Notes: generated by a model not told the origin, from the sequence alone. Shown: positions 1-6,113, counted from the first letter of the stretch. The stretch: DNA of 7,617 bases from an uncultured Clostridia bacterium (GCA_900550765.1 URTC01000073.1:1-7617); one strand, 5' to 3'. Made by a program: numbers and translations.

Positions 1-493
1 CGATCACATCGATCGGCATATCATCCGTTTTATTTTTATCCGCCGGAACATATCCCATTCCCTTATCGATGATCAGCTCCATATTCAGTGCGCCGCCCTC
101 ATCGATGGTAGCGATATGAAGATCTTTATTGATAATTTCAAGCGAGCTGTCGCCCTTGATATCTCCTGCCGTAACCTCACAGGGACCCACCGCATTGATC
201 GTTGCAGTGACCGGTGCATCGCTGTTAAGCTTCATGGCAATGTTCTTTATATTGAGGATGATATTGGTGACATCCTCGCTTACACCGGGAACGGTGCTGA
301 ACTCATGCAGAACACCATCGATACGTATCTGTGTTGCCGCAGCGCCAGGCAGGGAGGATAACAAAATTCTACGGAGAGAATTGCCCAGGGTATTGCCAAA
401 TCCGCGCTTTAACGGCTCCACCACAAACTGGGCATACTTGCCGTCTTCGCTGATCTGCTTACACTCGATAACAGGCTTTTCTATTTCTATCAT
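1..493 (-). CDS. rpoA: RNA polymerase alpha subunit, N-terminal part (runs off window)
   Basis: Alpha forms the dimer on which beta and beta' assemble; its C-terminal domain, not in this window, contacts promoters and activators. The reading frame starts at ATG 493-491 and stays open to base 1, giving 164 residues of a protein usually about 315 long. The N-terminal assembly domain is clear: [20 protein letters not shown] lies at about residues 30-49, the conserved alpha dimerisation helix. [14 protein letters not shown] follows, and later [19 protein letters not shown]. The start has an AGGAGGGG ribosome binding site about 9 nt upstream. It lies 34 nt after rpsD, as usual for the alpha operon. 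No internal stop is seen. Identification is very secure; only the 3' end is missing. Confidence 0.97.
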   Translation of the reverse strand, partial: MIEIEKPVIECKQISEDGKYAQFVVEPLKRGFGNTLGNSLRRILLSSLPGAAATQIRIDGVLHEFSTVPGVSEDVTNIILNIKNIAMKLNSDAPVTATINAVGPCEVTAGDIKGDSSLEIINKDLHIATIDEGGALNMELIIDKGMGYVPADKNKTDDMPIDVI

Positions 494-527
494 TATATAA
501 ACCCCTCCTACAAAATTTTAGGCGATA

Positions 528-1151
528 TTACTTGGAGTACAACTCAACAATAAGATGCTCCTCAATACCAAGATCAATATCCTCTCTTTTGGGAAGCTCC
601 ACAACCTTGCCGCTAAGCTCGGCGCTGTTAAGCTCAAGCCATGCGGGAATCGTCTTCGTAGAGCCCTCACGCATCGCCTTGAATTTTTCAATGCTCGTGC
701 TGCCCTGTGCAATAGCAACCACATCCCCGGCTTTTACAATAAATGAAGGGATATTCACCCGGCGGCCGTTTACAGTGATATGACCGTGGTTTACGATCTG
801 CCTTGCCTGCGCGCGGGAATCGCCGAAGCCCAGGCGATAAACTACGTTATCCAAACGACGCTCCAACAGCTGAAGCATGTTCTCACCCGAAGCCCCTTTC
901 ATATTGCTGGCTTTTACAAAATAACCGTGGAACTGTTTTTCCAGAATGCCGTAAGTTCTTCTGGCCTTCTGTTTTTCACGCAGCTGCAGACCGTACTCGG
1001 AAACCTTTCTGCGTCCTTTGGCATGCTGACCGGGCGCAGTTCCCCTCTTTACCACAGGACACTTTGCACTATAGCAGCGATCGCCCTTCAAAAAAAGCTT
1101 CTGATTTTCGCGGCGGCACAAACGGCATACCGCTTCCGTATATCTTGCCAT
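528..1151 (-). CDS. rpsD: 30S ribosomal protein S4, zinc-binding form
   Basis: S4 binds 16S rRNA early and nucleates assembly of the small-subunit body; in many bacteria it also represses its own operon. The protein has 207 residues, normal for the family. Cysteines at 9, 12, 26 and 31 form a CxxC...C-x4-C zinc site, so this is the 'C+' version. The S4 RNA-binding domain begins near residue 97 ([13 protein letters not shown]) and includes [22 protein letters not shown] in the usual position. The C-terminus ends HLIVELYSK. The ATG is preceded by AGGAGG at 10 nt spacing, and the rpsK stop is 18 nt upstream. Placement between rpsK and rpoA is typical of Clostridia and proteobacteria but not Bacillus, where rpsD sits elsewhere (known biology). 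Nothing odd is seen. Confidence 0.97.
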   Translation of the reverse strand: MARYTEAVCRLCRRENQKLFLKGDRCYSAKCPVVKRGTAPGQHAKGRRKVSEYGLQLREKQKARRTYGILEKQFHGYFVKASNMKGASGENMLQLLERRLDNVVYRLGFGDSRAQARQIVNHGHITVNGRRVNIPSFIVKAGDVVAIAQGSTSIEKFKAMREGSTKTIPAWLELNSAELSGKVVELPKREDIDLGIEEHLIVELYSK

Positions 1152-1169
1152 ACTATTCTGTCCTCCTAA

Positions 1170-1565
1170 TCAAACTCTTCTGCGCTTGGGCGGACGGCAT
1201 CCGTTGTGCGGAATGGGGGTAACATCTTTGATCATGCTAACCTCAAGGCCTGCCGCCTGAAGTGCCCGGATTGCTGCCTCACGTCCGCTGCCGGGGCCTT
1301 TTACATAGACCTCAACAGAACGAAGACCGTGTTCCATCGCTGCTTTAGCTGCGGTTTCAGCGGCCGTCTGTGCGGCAAAAGGCGTGCTCTTTTTAGAACC
1401 GCGGAAACCCAGTCCGCCGGCACTGGACCAGCTGATCGCGTTCCCGGCAACGTCCGTAATCGTAACAATAGTATTGTTGAATGATGAGCAGATATGCGCT
1501 GCGCCGCGTTCAATATTTTTCTTTTCTATACGGCGGCGTCCGCCCTTTTTAACTGGTTTTGCCAT
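1170..1565 (-). CDS. rpsK: 30S ribosomal protein S11
   Basis: S11 sits on the platform of the 30S subunit near the mRNA exit and E site. The 131-residue product has the expected layout. It starts with a basic tail ([21 protein letters not shown]), followed by [20 protein letters not shown], then [20 protein letters not shown]. Next is the family motif [20 protein letters not shown], and the protein ends with [18 protein letters not shown]. The ATG has AGGAGG 9 nt upstream and follows the rpsM stop by 18 nt. It ends with TGA. Length, start and tail all match the family, so no alternative identity is plausible. Confidence 0.97.
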   Translation of the reverse strand: MAKPVKKGGRRRIEKKNIERGAAHICSSFNNTIVTITDVAGNAISWSSAGGLGFRGSKKSTPFAAQTAAETAAKAAMEHGLRSVEVYVKGPGSGREAAIRALQAAGLEVSMIKDVTPIPHNGCRPPKRRRV

Positions 1566-1583
1566 AAAATTCGTCCTCCTATC

Positions 1584-1961
1584 TTACTTGCCGGCTTTTT
1601 TCTTGCCGCCGACAGTCTTCTTGGGTCCCTTGCGCGTACGTGCGTTCTGCTTGGTATGCTGTCCGCGTACGGGAAGGCCCTTACGGTGACGAACACCGCG
1701 ATAGCAGCCGATTTCAACAAGGCGCTTGATATTCAGCGCAACCTCACGGCGGAGGTCACCCTCTACCTGAACGTTCTTGTCAATATAATCTCTGATTAAG
1801 TTAACCTCATCCTCGGTTAAATCTCTAACACGGGTGTCGGGGTTAACGCCGGTTTTTTCAAGAATCTCTTTCGCAATGCTGGGGCCAATGCCGAAAATAC
1901 TCTGCAGTGCAGCCTCAACCCGCTTATCCTTTGGTATATCGATACCAGCGATACGTGCCAT
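1584..1961 (-). CDS. rpsM: 30S ribosomal protein S13
   Basis: S13 lies in the head of the 30S subunit, touching the P-site tRNA and the large subunit. The 125-residue protein begins [20 protein letters not shown] and contains the helix-hairpin-helix-like [13 protein letters not shown] near residues 22-34. The signature [20 protein letters not shown] lies at about 85-104, and the protein ends with a lysine-rich tail. The ATG is served by GGAGGTG about 6-8 nt upstream. This is the first gene after the longest gap in the block (141 nt), so its translation is not coupled to rpmJ. The gap may hold regulatory structure; see the entry for that stretch. Confidence 0.97.
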   Translation of the reverse strand: MARIAGIDIPKDKRVEAALQSIFGIGPSIAKEILEKTGVNPDTRVRDLTEDEVNLIRDYIDKNVQVEGDLRREVALNIKRLVEIGCYRGVRHRKGLPVRGQHTKQNARTRKGPKKTVGGKKKAGK

Positions 1962-2010
1962 TCAGTACACCTCCATAAATGCTTTGAATATAAATTATTT
2001 ATATAGAAAA

Positions 2011-2051
2011 GCCCCTCGGGCAAACAGAAAAGTTCTGTCAGCCGCGCCCGA
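2011..2051 (-). promoter_or_regulatory. Two mutually exclusive RNA folds (attenuator-like)
   Basis: On the minus-strand transcript, TCGGGC (2051-2046) can pair with GCCCGA (2021-2016). That outer stem encloses a perfect 6-bp hairpin, ACAGAA/TTCTGT with a 3-nt loop (2038-2024). Alternatively, the same GCCC (2021-2018) can pair with GGGC (2014-2011) across a GAG loop; this hairpin is followed at once by TTTTC. The two states share bases and cannot form together, the logic of an attenuator. The GC hairpin has only 4 bp and the U run is short, so termination would be weak. The base pairing is seen directly; a regulatory role is inference. Confidence 0.3.
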
Positions 2052-2073
2052 TTTTTTGGCTTTGCTTTCAGGC

Positions 2074-2092
2074 TGCGCTTATGGTAAGCGCA
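2074..2092. repeat. 7-bp perfect inverted repeat
   Basis: TGCGCTT and AAGCGCA flank a 5-nt loop. On the transcribed strand the hairpin comes after a T8 run rather than before one, so it does not look like a terminator for this operon. On the plus strand it is followed by A8, which does not fit a terminator either. It could protect or expose an mRNA end between rpmJ and rpsM, or be part of a leader fold. No function can be assigned. Confidence 0.45.
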
Positions 2093-2102
2093 TCAAAAAA
2101 AA

Positions 2103-2219
2103 TCAACCCTGCCGCTGCTTATGACTCTTATCCGCGGAACAGATAACCATTACCTTTCCGTGGCGCTTGATCAGCTTGCATTTGTCGCACATCGGTTTTA
2201 CACTCGGTCTAACTTTCAT
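2103..2219 (-). CDS. rpmJ: 50S ribosomal protein L36, zinc-binding form
   Basis: L36 is the smallest large-subunit protein and helps stabilise 23S rRNA folding. The 38-residue product starts [20 protein letters not shown] and ends SHKQRQG. Cysteines 11, 14 and 27 with histidine 33 form the usual CCCH zinc ribbon, so this is the 'C+' form. The ATG has GAGGAGG 8 nt upstream, overlapping the end of infA, and lies 13 nt after the infA stop. It ends with TGA. The gene is short but its sequence is diagnostic. Confidence 0.97.
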   Translation of the reverse strand: MKVRPSVKPMCDKCKLIKRHGKVMVICSADKSHKQRQG

Positions 2220-2232
2220 CCCAATAACCTCC

Positions 2233-2454
2233 TCAGTTCTTGCTGCGCCATATGATCCGCCCCTTAGACAGATCATAGGTAGAAATTTCCACTGTTACCT
2301 TATCGCCCGGTAACACCTGAATATTGTTCATCCTAAGCTTACCGGCTATATGTGCCAGAATCTTATGGCCGTTTTCAAGTTCAACCTCAAAAACCGCATT
2401 TTTCTTGGATTCCGTTACAATGCCTTCTACTTCAATGACATCTTCTTTAGACAT
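2233..2454 (-). CDS. infA: Translation initiation factor IF-1
   Basis: IF-1 is a single S1-like OB-fold protein that occupies the A site of the 30S subunit during initiation and assists IF-2 and IF-3. The 73-residue product matches the family along its whole length. It begins [16 protein letters not shown], has [20 protein letters not shown] in the middle, and ends with [20 protein letters not shown] followed by IWRSKN. The ATG has a GAGGAG site ending 7-8 nt upstream. Only 4 nt separate it from the KOW gene stop, so that RBS lies inside the KOW coding sequence. Nothing odd is seen. Confidence 0.97.
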   Translation of the reverse strand: MSKEDVIEVEGIVTESKKNAVFEVELENGHKILAHIAGKLRMNNIQVLPGDKVTVEISTYDLSKGRIIWRSKN

Positions 2455-2458
2455 GGAT

Positions 2459-2742
2459 TCACTCCTCGCCTTGCTTGGTGCAGAGGGAAAGCGACTCTAA
2501 GGCATTTCTTATCTCACTGTCAAAAATCTTAGTGCCGCTTGCCAGCTTCTGTGCGATATTCTCCAACGTCTGCCCCGTCCGCACCAGATGCTTTTGCTTT
2601 TTCTTTTTCGGAGAAGAAAGCTTTCGCAGGGCGCCGTCGGCAATCCGCACATACTGCTCATCAATTACTTCAACTACTACAAAATACCTTCGGGCATCCC
2701 TGCCCGCGGCGGAACAGTCGACGTCTCCTTACGAATACACAT
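2459..2742 (-). pseudogene. KOW-domain RNA-binding protein gene, frame broken near its 5' end
   Basis: Small KOW (L14e-like) proteins of unknown precise role are found between map and infA in many Clostridia (known). ATG 2742-2740 has a perfect AAGGAGG site 5 nt upstream, 10 nt after map. That frame encodes MCIRK, then runs into two consecutive TAG stops after about 20 codons. The family-like body is in the -1 frame: GDVDCSAAGRDARRYFVVVE, then IDEQYVRIADGALRKLSSPK, a lysine-rich stretch, and an end at TGA 2461-2459. Joining MCIRK to GDV with one extra base, or a -1 shift around 2728, gives 94 residues, a normal length. In the body frame a TAA lies at the start and no ATG, GTG or TTG occurs until GTG 2650, which would drop the KOW core. 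The shift site is not slippery, so a one-base deletion or sequence error (for example AAA read as AA) is likelier than programmed shifting. Confidence 0.75.
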
Positions 2743-2747
2743 CTGTA

Positions 2748-2754
2748 CCTCCTT
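2748..2754 (-). promoter_or_regulatory. Strong RBS of the KOW gene
   Basis: AAGGAGG lies 5 nt before ATG 2742 and overlaps the map stop codon. It shows that this ATG, and not the in-frame GTG at 2650, is the intended KOW start. That makes the frame break just downstream convincing. Confidence 0.8.
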
Positions 2755-3514
2755 AAAGACTGACCTTCGGGTCTGTTAAAATGCCCGGCTCCCCGCCGCC
2801 TACGGCAATGGTATTTTCATAATGCGCCGCAGTGGAACCATCGGCAGTAACCGTCGTCCAGCCATCGGATAGCACCCTGACCGCGTCGCCGCCTAAATTG
2901 ATCATCGGCTCGATGGCCAGCGTCATTCCGTTTACGATCCGCGGACCGTGACCGGCCGGACCGAAATTGGGGATCTCCGGCGATTCATGCAGCTCGCGTC
3001 CTACGCCGTGGCCGGTATAATTCCTTACAATCCCGTATCCAAATGGCTTGATATATGCTTCCACTGCGTGAGAAATATCTGAAATTCGATATCCCACGCG
3101 TGCAAAGCGCATCCCTTCATAAAAGGATTGCTTCGTGCGTTCTACCAGCAGCCTTTTCTCCTCCGATACATTGCCCACGATAAACGTGCGAGCCATATCG
3201 GTATGAAACCCTTTATAAAATACCCCGGCATCAATACTTACCAGATCGCCTTCCCGAATCACCCGTTCAGCACGGGGAATCCCGTGAATGACTTCTTCGT
3301 TAACCGATATGCAAAGCGTGTTGGGAAATCCGTACAGCCCTAAAAAGGAAGGCTTTGCTTTATGGTTTATGATATACCGGTGTGCCATTTTATCAAGATC
3401 CAGCGTAGTCAGGCCCGGTTTTATGCTCTCCCCCAGCATTTCCATTGCCGAAGCGAGAATCCGTCCCCCCTCGGCCATCGTACGCAAAGCGCTTTCATTT
3501 TTAATGCAAAGCAT
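2753..3514 (-). CDS. map: Methionine aminopeptidase, type I
   Basis: This cytosolic enzyme removes the initiator methionine from nascent proteins with small second residues, using two metal ions. The 253-residue product, counted from ATG 3514, carries all expected ligands: D95 (SIDAG), D106 (HTDMA), H169 (TGHGVG), E202 (AIEPM) and E233 (HYENT). The substrate-binding histidines H77 (VIHGIP) and H176 (LHESPE) are also present. Numbering is offset by only two from the E. coli enzyme. There is no N-terminal zinc/SH3 extension, which makes it type Ia. A TTG lies one codon upstream at 3517, but GGAGG is 7 nt from the ATG and only 4 nt from the TTG, so I choose the ATG. That ATG overlaps the adk TGA by one base (TGATG), implying translational coupling. 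Confidence 0.96.
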   Translation of the reverse strand: MLCIKNESALRTMAEGGRILASAMEMLGESIKPGLTTLDLDKMAHRYIINHKAKPSFLGLYGFPNTLCISVNEEVIHGIPRAERVIREGDLVSIDAGVFYKGFHTDMARTFIVGNVSEEKRLLVERTKQSFYEGMRFARVGYRISDISHAVEAYIKPFGYGIVRNYTGHGVGRELHESPEIPNFGPAGHGPRIVNGMTLAIEPMINLGGDAVRVLSDGWTTVTADGSTAAHYENTIAVGGGEPGILTDPKVSL

Positions 3515-4131
3515 CAAACCGCCTCCAGCACACGGGCGATCTCTTCAAACACAGCCTCTGCAGAAAGATTGCCGTTTACGGTTTTTACATTCTCTCCGTA
3601 ATAAGCGATCAACGGCTTTGTCTGCTCATTGTAAACTGCAAGCCTGTTTTTTACGGTTTCTTCCGTATCATCAGCACGCTGCACAAGCTTTGAACCGCAG
3701 GCCGGGCATTGTTCGCCCGCCAGAGCCGATACATGATACGTGCCCGCACAGTCGGGGCAGATCCTCCGGCCGGTGATACGCGCCAGAAGCAGACTCTCGT
3801 CTACATCGATATTTAAAACACAGTCCAGCGCGGTAAGCGCCTTCAAGCCCTCAGCCTGTTCGATCGTGCGGGGAAAGCCGTCCAGCAAAAAGCCGTTTTG
3901 GCAGTCTTCCTGCGCCAACCGCTGCTTTACCATCCCCAGGGTTACCTCGTCAGGCACCAGCTTTCCGGCATCGATATATTGTTTGGCCAAACGGCCCAGC
4001 TCGGTATTGTTGCTCATATTCTCCCGAAACATATCGCCGGTGGAAATATGCGGGATACCGAACCGTTTACAAATTCTGGCGGCCTGGGTGCCTTTGCCGG
4101 CACCCGGAGCGCCCAATAAAATCATCTTCAT
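3514..4131 (-). CDS. adk: Adenylate kinase, zinc-LID form
   Basis: It interconverts ATP + AMP and 2 ADP, balancing cellular adenylates in the cytosol. The 205-residue product has the P-loop GAPGAGKGT at residues 7-15 and the AMP-site sequence TGDMFRE near 31-37. DGFPRT lies at 84-89 and contains catalytic R88. The LID domain is flanked by ITGRR (119-123) and RADDTEETV. It has four cysteines (125, 128, 142, 145) in the structural zinc pattern common in Gram-positives. The spacing between the cysteine pairs is 13 residues; I recall 16 as usual, so the LID loop is slightly short. The ATG has AGGTGA about 4 nt upstream. It lies 11 nt after the in-frame end of the complete secY frame, but 146 nt after the premature secY stop. 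Confidence 0.96.
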   Translation of the reverse strand: MKMILLGAPGAGKGTQAARICKRFGIPHISTGDMFRENMSNNTELGRLAKQYIDAGKLVPDEVTLGMVKQRLAQEDCQNGFLLDGFPRTIEQAEGLKALTALDCVLNIDVDESLLLARITGRRICPDCAGTYHVSALAGEQCPACGSKLVQRADDTEETVKNRLAVYNEQTKPLIAYYGENVKTVNGNLSAEAVFEEIARVLEAV

Positions 4132-4142
4132 CGCGTCACCTG

Positions 4143-4277
4143 TTAATCAAGGAAGCCCTTGTAATGACGCATTACCATCTGCGACTGCAGCTGTTTGGTC
4201 ACTTCAATCGAAACGCTTACTATGATCAAATGTCCTGAGGTGCTTTAGGTATGGGCTAGATCTATTATGGAGTTTGC
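4143..4277 (-). pseudogene. secY: Orphaned SecY C-terminus downstream of two in-frame stops
   Basis: This stretch continues the secY frame without any shift. After the TAG at 4280-4278 come 10 codons (ANSIIDLAHT), then a TAA at 4247-4245, then 33 codons ending at TAA 4145-4143. The last part reads STSGHLIIVSVSIEV followed by KQLQSQMVMRHYKGFLD. This matches the final membrane segment and the cytoplasmic tail motif (KQLE-Q...RHYKGF) of Bacillota SecY. The complete frame would be 443 residues plus two stop positions. It would end 11 nt before adk, the normal operon spacing. A TTG at codon 418, with an AGGA four bases before it, could in theory restart translation, but the signal is weak. The homology is seen directly; whether this part is translated is unknown. 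Confidence 0.85.
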
Positions 4278-5480
4278 CTACTGCGGAGTTACAGAACCTA
4301 ATATCGCGCTGGCGATCATCGGAATGGTAGAGATGATGCCCAGATATAAACCGCTGAAGAGCACCAATCGCTTATTCACCTTATTCAAATAATCGGTAGT
4401 AGGCTTGCCGGGGCGAATGCCTTGGATAAAGCCGCCGTACTTCTGCAGATTTTTGGAAGTTTCCGCAGCGTTAAAGGTAATGGCCGAATAGAAGAAGGCA
4501 AACCCAATGGTCAGCAAAAAGCTTACAATCGTATAGCCCCAGGTTCCCGAACCCAGCCATTTGGAATAAAACGTTTCAAATGCACCGCCGCTCCAGAACA
4601 TTCCCGCAATAATACTGGGGAACATTAAAAGCGACATGGAAAAAATCAACGGAAGAACGCCGCAGGAATTCGGCTTGATCGGCATATAGGTGCTCTGGCC
4701 GCCGTAAACCTTCCGTCCGGAAACGCGCTTGGCATACTGAATGGCAATTCTGCGCTCCCCCAGTTCCACAAAGATAACAACCACAATCAAAGCAAGAATT
4801 GCTACTAAAATGATCGGAAGAATCCACCAAAGAGCGTTATTACCGGCTTGTGAATTCGCACTTGCCTGCTCAATATAGGACTGTACCGTCGAAGGCAGAC
4901 GCGCGATGATACCGACAAAGATAATCATCGAAATACCGTTGCCCAGGCCCTTTTCGCTGATGCGGTCGCCGATCCAAATGGCAACGGCCGTACCCGCAGT
5001 AAGGGAAACACCGATCAGCACATAGGCCAAAATGGTAGTCGCGGTGGAAGTCAGCATAGAGGAAACAATGATATCGGCGCCGTTTCGGCTAAAGGACCAA
5101 CAAATCCCTACTGCCTGCAAAAACGCAAGACCAATGGCGCTGTAACGCACAATTTTGTTGATCTTTTCCCGGCCGTTCTCCTCTTTGCCCATGCGCTCCA
5201 ATCCGGGAATTACCACCTGAAGCAGCTGAATGATAATCGAGGCGTTAATATAGGGTGAAATACCCATAGCCATAAAGGTATAGCCCTCTAAGGAACCACC
5301 GGTAATGATATTCATCAGGCCCCAAATATTCTGGTTGGCAGCGTCGATGGTCAAGGAGGGATTTACACCCGGCGTGGGTATGTAGCAGCAAAGCCGGAAG
5401 ATCAGCAGAAGCAGCAGCGTATAGAGGATCTTCTTGCGAAGCTCCGGGATCTTCCACGCGTTTTTATAAACCGAAAACAT
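4278..5480 (-). CDS. secY: Protein translocase channel SecY, ends early at TAG
   Basis: SecY is the pore of the SecYEG complex, which passes or inserts unfolded proteins at the cytoplasmic membrane. Landmarks in order: TM1 near 18-33; the plug/TM2 region GYTFMAMGISPYINASIIIQ (66-85); GDRISEKGLGNGISMIIFVG (171-190); the cytoplasmic loop GERRIAIQYAKR (241-252); NSCGVLPLIF (271-280); and the SecA/ribosome-contact loop GIRPGKP, with R356 equivalent to E. coli R357. After TM9 the frame meets TAG at codon 401, leaving 400 residues where about 425-440 are usual. TM10 and the cytoplasmic tail are missing from this product but are encoded just downstream in the same frame. The ATG lies 2 nt after rplO, and its GAGGTGA site is inside rplO. 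secY is essential, so a plain null is improbable; error, readthrough, a split protein or a tolerated truncation remain open. Confidence 0.93.
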   Translation of the reverse strand: MFSVYKNAWKIPELRKKILYTLLLLLIFRLCCYIPTPGVNPSLTIDAANQNIWGLMNIITGGSLEGYTFMAMGISPYINASIIIQLLQVVIPGLERMGKEENGREKINKIVRYSAIGLAFLQAVGICWSFSRNGADIIVSSMLTSTATTILAYVLIGVSLTAGTAVAIWIGDRISEKGLGNGISMIIFVGIIARLPSTVQSYIEQASANSQAGNNALWWILPIILVAILALIVVVIFVELGERRIAIQYAKRVSGRKVYGGQSTYMPIKPNSCGVLPLIFSMSLLMFPSIIAGMFWSGGAFETFYSKWLGSGTWGYTIVSFLLTIGFAFFYSAITFNAAETSKNLQKYGGFIQGIRPGKPTTDYLNKVNKRLVLFSGLYLGIISTIPMIASAILGSVTPQ

Positions 5481-5482
5481 GG

Positions 5483-5926
5483 TTAAATCACCTCAGCCTT
5501 TCCTCCGAGCGCCTCAATCTTCTGCTGAGCCGTCCGAGTAAAGGCTGCAACCTGAACAGTAAGCCGCTTTGTAATTTCACCGTTGCCAAGTACTTTTACG
5601 CCATCCTTCTCGATTTTGCTGATCATGCCTTTTTCCTTCAAAAGCGCCGCGGTAACCACGGTATCTTCGTCAAAGGCCTCCAGTCTTGAAATATTGATTT
5701 CCGTATAAATTTTGCCAAAGCGGTTAAAGAAGCCGCGCTTGGGCAGTCTGCGGGTAAGGGGCATCTGGCCGCCTTCAAAACCGGGGCGTACACCGCCGCC
5801 GCTTCTGGCGTTCTGTCCCTTATGGCCCTTGCCGGAGGTCTTGCCCAAACCGCTGCCGGGACCGCGTCCGCGGCGGCGTCCTGTATGCGTGGCGCCCTCT
5901 GCAGGTTTTAAATCTACTAATTTCAT
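5483..5926 (-). CDS. rplO: 50S ribosomal protein L15
   Basis: L15 is a late-assembly large-subunit protein whose extended basic N-terminus threads into 23S rRNA. From ATG 5926 the product has 147 residues. It starts [20 protein letters not shown], then has the glycine/arginine-rich [20 protein letters not shown] and [23 protein letters not shown]. The C-terminal globular part ends [12 protein letters not shown]. An in-frame ATG 27 nt upstream (5953) would overlap rpmD and lacks family homology. The AAGGAGG site 5 nt before 5926 settles the start. The gap to rpmD is 10 nt. Confidence 0.96.
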   Translation of the reverse strand: MKLVDLKPAEGATHTGRRRGRGPGSGLGKTSGKGHKGQNARSGGGVRPGFEGGQMPLTRRLPKRGFFNRFGKIYTEINISRLEAFDEDTVVTAALLKEKGMISKIEKDGVKVLGNGEITKRLTVQVAAFTRTAQQKIEALGGKAEVI

Positions 5927-5936
5927 ATAAACCTCC

Positions 5937-6113
5937 TTAGTCAACTTCTTCAACGGTCACAAGATGCTTTACCTTAAAGATCATACCGCGGATGGCGGCA
6001 TTATCCGGCTTTGTCACCGTGGAATTGGTTTTTTTAAGGCCAAGAGCCTTTACCGTAGCGATCTGATCTTTTTTGCAGGAGATCGTACTTTTTGTTAATG
6101 TAATCTTTAACAT
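5937..6113 (-). CDS. rpmD: 50S ribosomal protein L30
   Basis: L30 is a small large-subunit protein of the short bacterial type. From ATG 6113 it has 58 residues, the usual size. It reads [20 protein letters not shown], then the family motif [30 protein letters not shown] and a terminal D. A frame-compatible ATG at 6146 would add 11 residues inside rpsE and has no homology. AAGGAGG lies 8 nt before 6113, so I use that start. It lies 13 nt after rpsE and 10 nt before rplO. The TISC segment, where related proteins often have S-IG, is a minor variation. Confidence 0.95.
   Translation of the reverse strand: MLKITLTKSTISCKKDQIATVKALGLKKTNSTVTKPDNAAIRGMIFKVKHLVTVEEVD

Larger units (their letters stand above)
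1962..2102 (-). promoter_or_regulatory. rpmJ-rpsM intergenic leader with inverted repeats
   Basis: This 141-nt stretch is the only sizeable non-coding gap in the window, and I find no gene in it. Read on the minus strand it holds, in order: a T8 run directly after the rpmJ stop; a 7-bp hairpin; a nested pair of stems; a short GC hairpin followed by TTTTC; an AT-rich stretch (TATATAAATAATTTATAT); and the rpsM ribosome binding site. In E. coli the corresponding place holds the S4-binding leader that represses the alpha operon (known). A similar role here is inference, since the E. coli fold was not recognised. TATAAA-like boxes exist, but I could not pair one with a convincing -35. Confidence 0.35.

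Noticed and set aside
116..1222. Long plus-strand reading frames opposite rpoA and rpsD
   Set aside because: They are shadows of conserved ribosomal and polymerase genes on the minus strand. They have no recognisable protein motifs and no consistent ribosome binding sites.
1981..2010. Promoter with a TATAAA/TATATT -10 box upstream of rpsM
   Set aside because: The sequence is AT-rich with several possible -10 boxes, but no convincing TTGACA-like -35 lies at 16-18 nt. It was not listed as a promoter.
2074..2102. Intrinsic terminator after rpmJ
   Set aside because: The T run precedes the hairpin on the transcribed strand. On the plus strand the hairpin is followed by As, so neither direction fits.
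2459..2650. A 63-residue protein starting at GTG 2650 as the real gene
   Set aside because: It would lack the KOW core just upstream in the same frame, and I see no ribosome binding site in front of it. The true start signal is at 2742.
4143..4277. Treating the secY-adk gap as an intergenic regulatory region
   Set aside because: It encodes the recognisable SecY C-terminal segment in the secY frame and ends with normal operon spacing to adk.
4150..4290. A pair of compensating frameshifts in secY instead of in-frame stops
   Set aside because: The frame that stays open from about 4281 to the TGA near 4206 reads VGKLHNRSSPYLKHLR, which is polar and unlike SecY. The conserved tail is in the original frame, so no shift is needed.
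4143..5480. Stop-codon reassignment (TAA/TAG read as sense) as the reason for the secY stops
   Set aside because: TAA is the evident terminator of rpsH, rplF, rplR, rpsE, rpmD, rplO, map, rpsM and rpsD in this window, with correct C-termini. TAG alone could be sense, as no other gene here uses it as its stop, but that would not explain the TAA.
5927..5953. Longer rplO beginning at ATG 5953, and likewise longer rpmD at 6146
   Set aside because: The added residues overlap the preceding gene and lack family homology. Strong AAGGAGG sites place the starts at 5926 and 6113.
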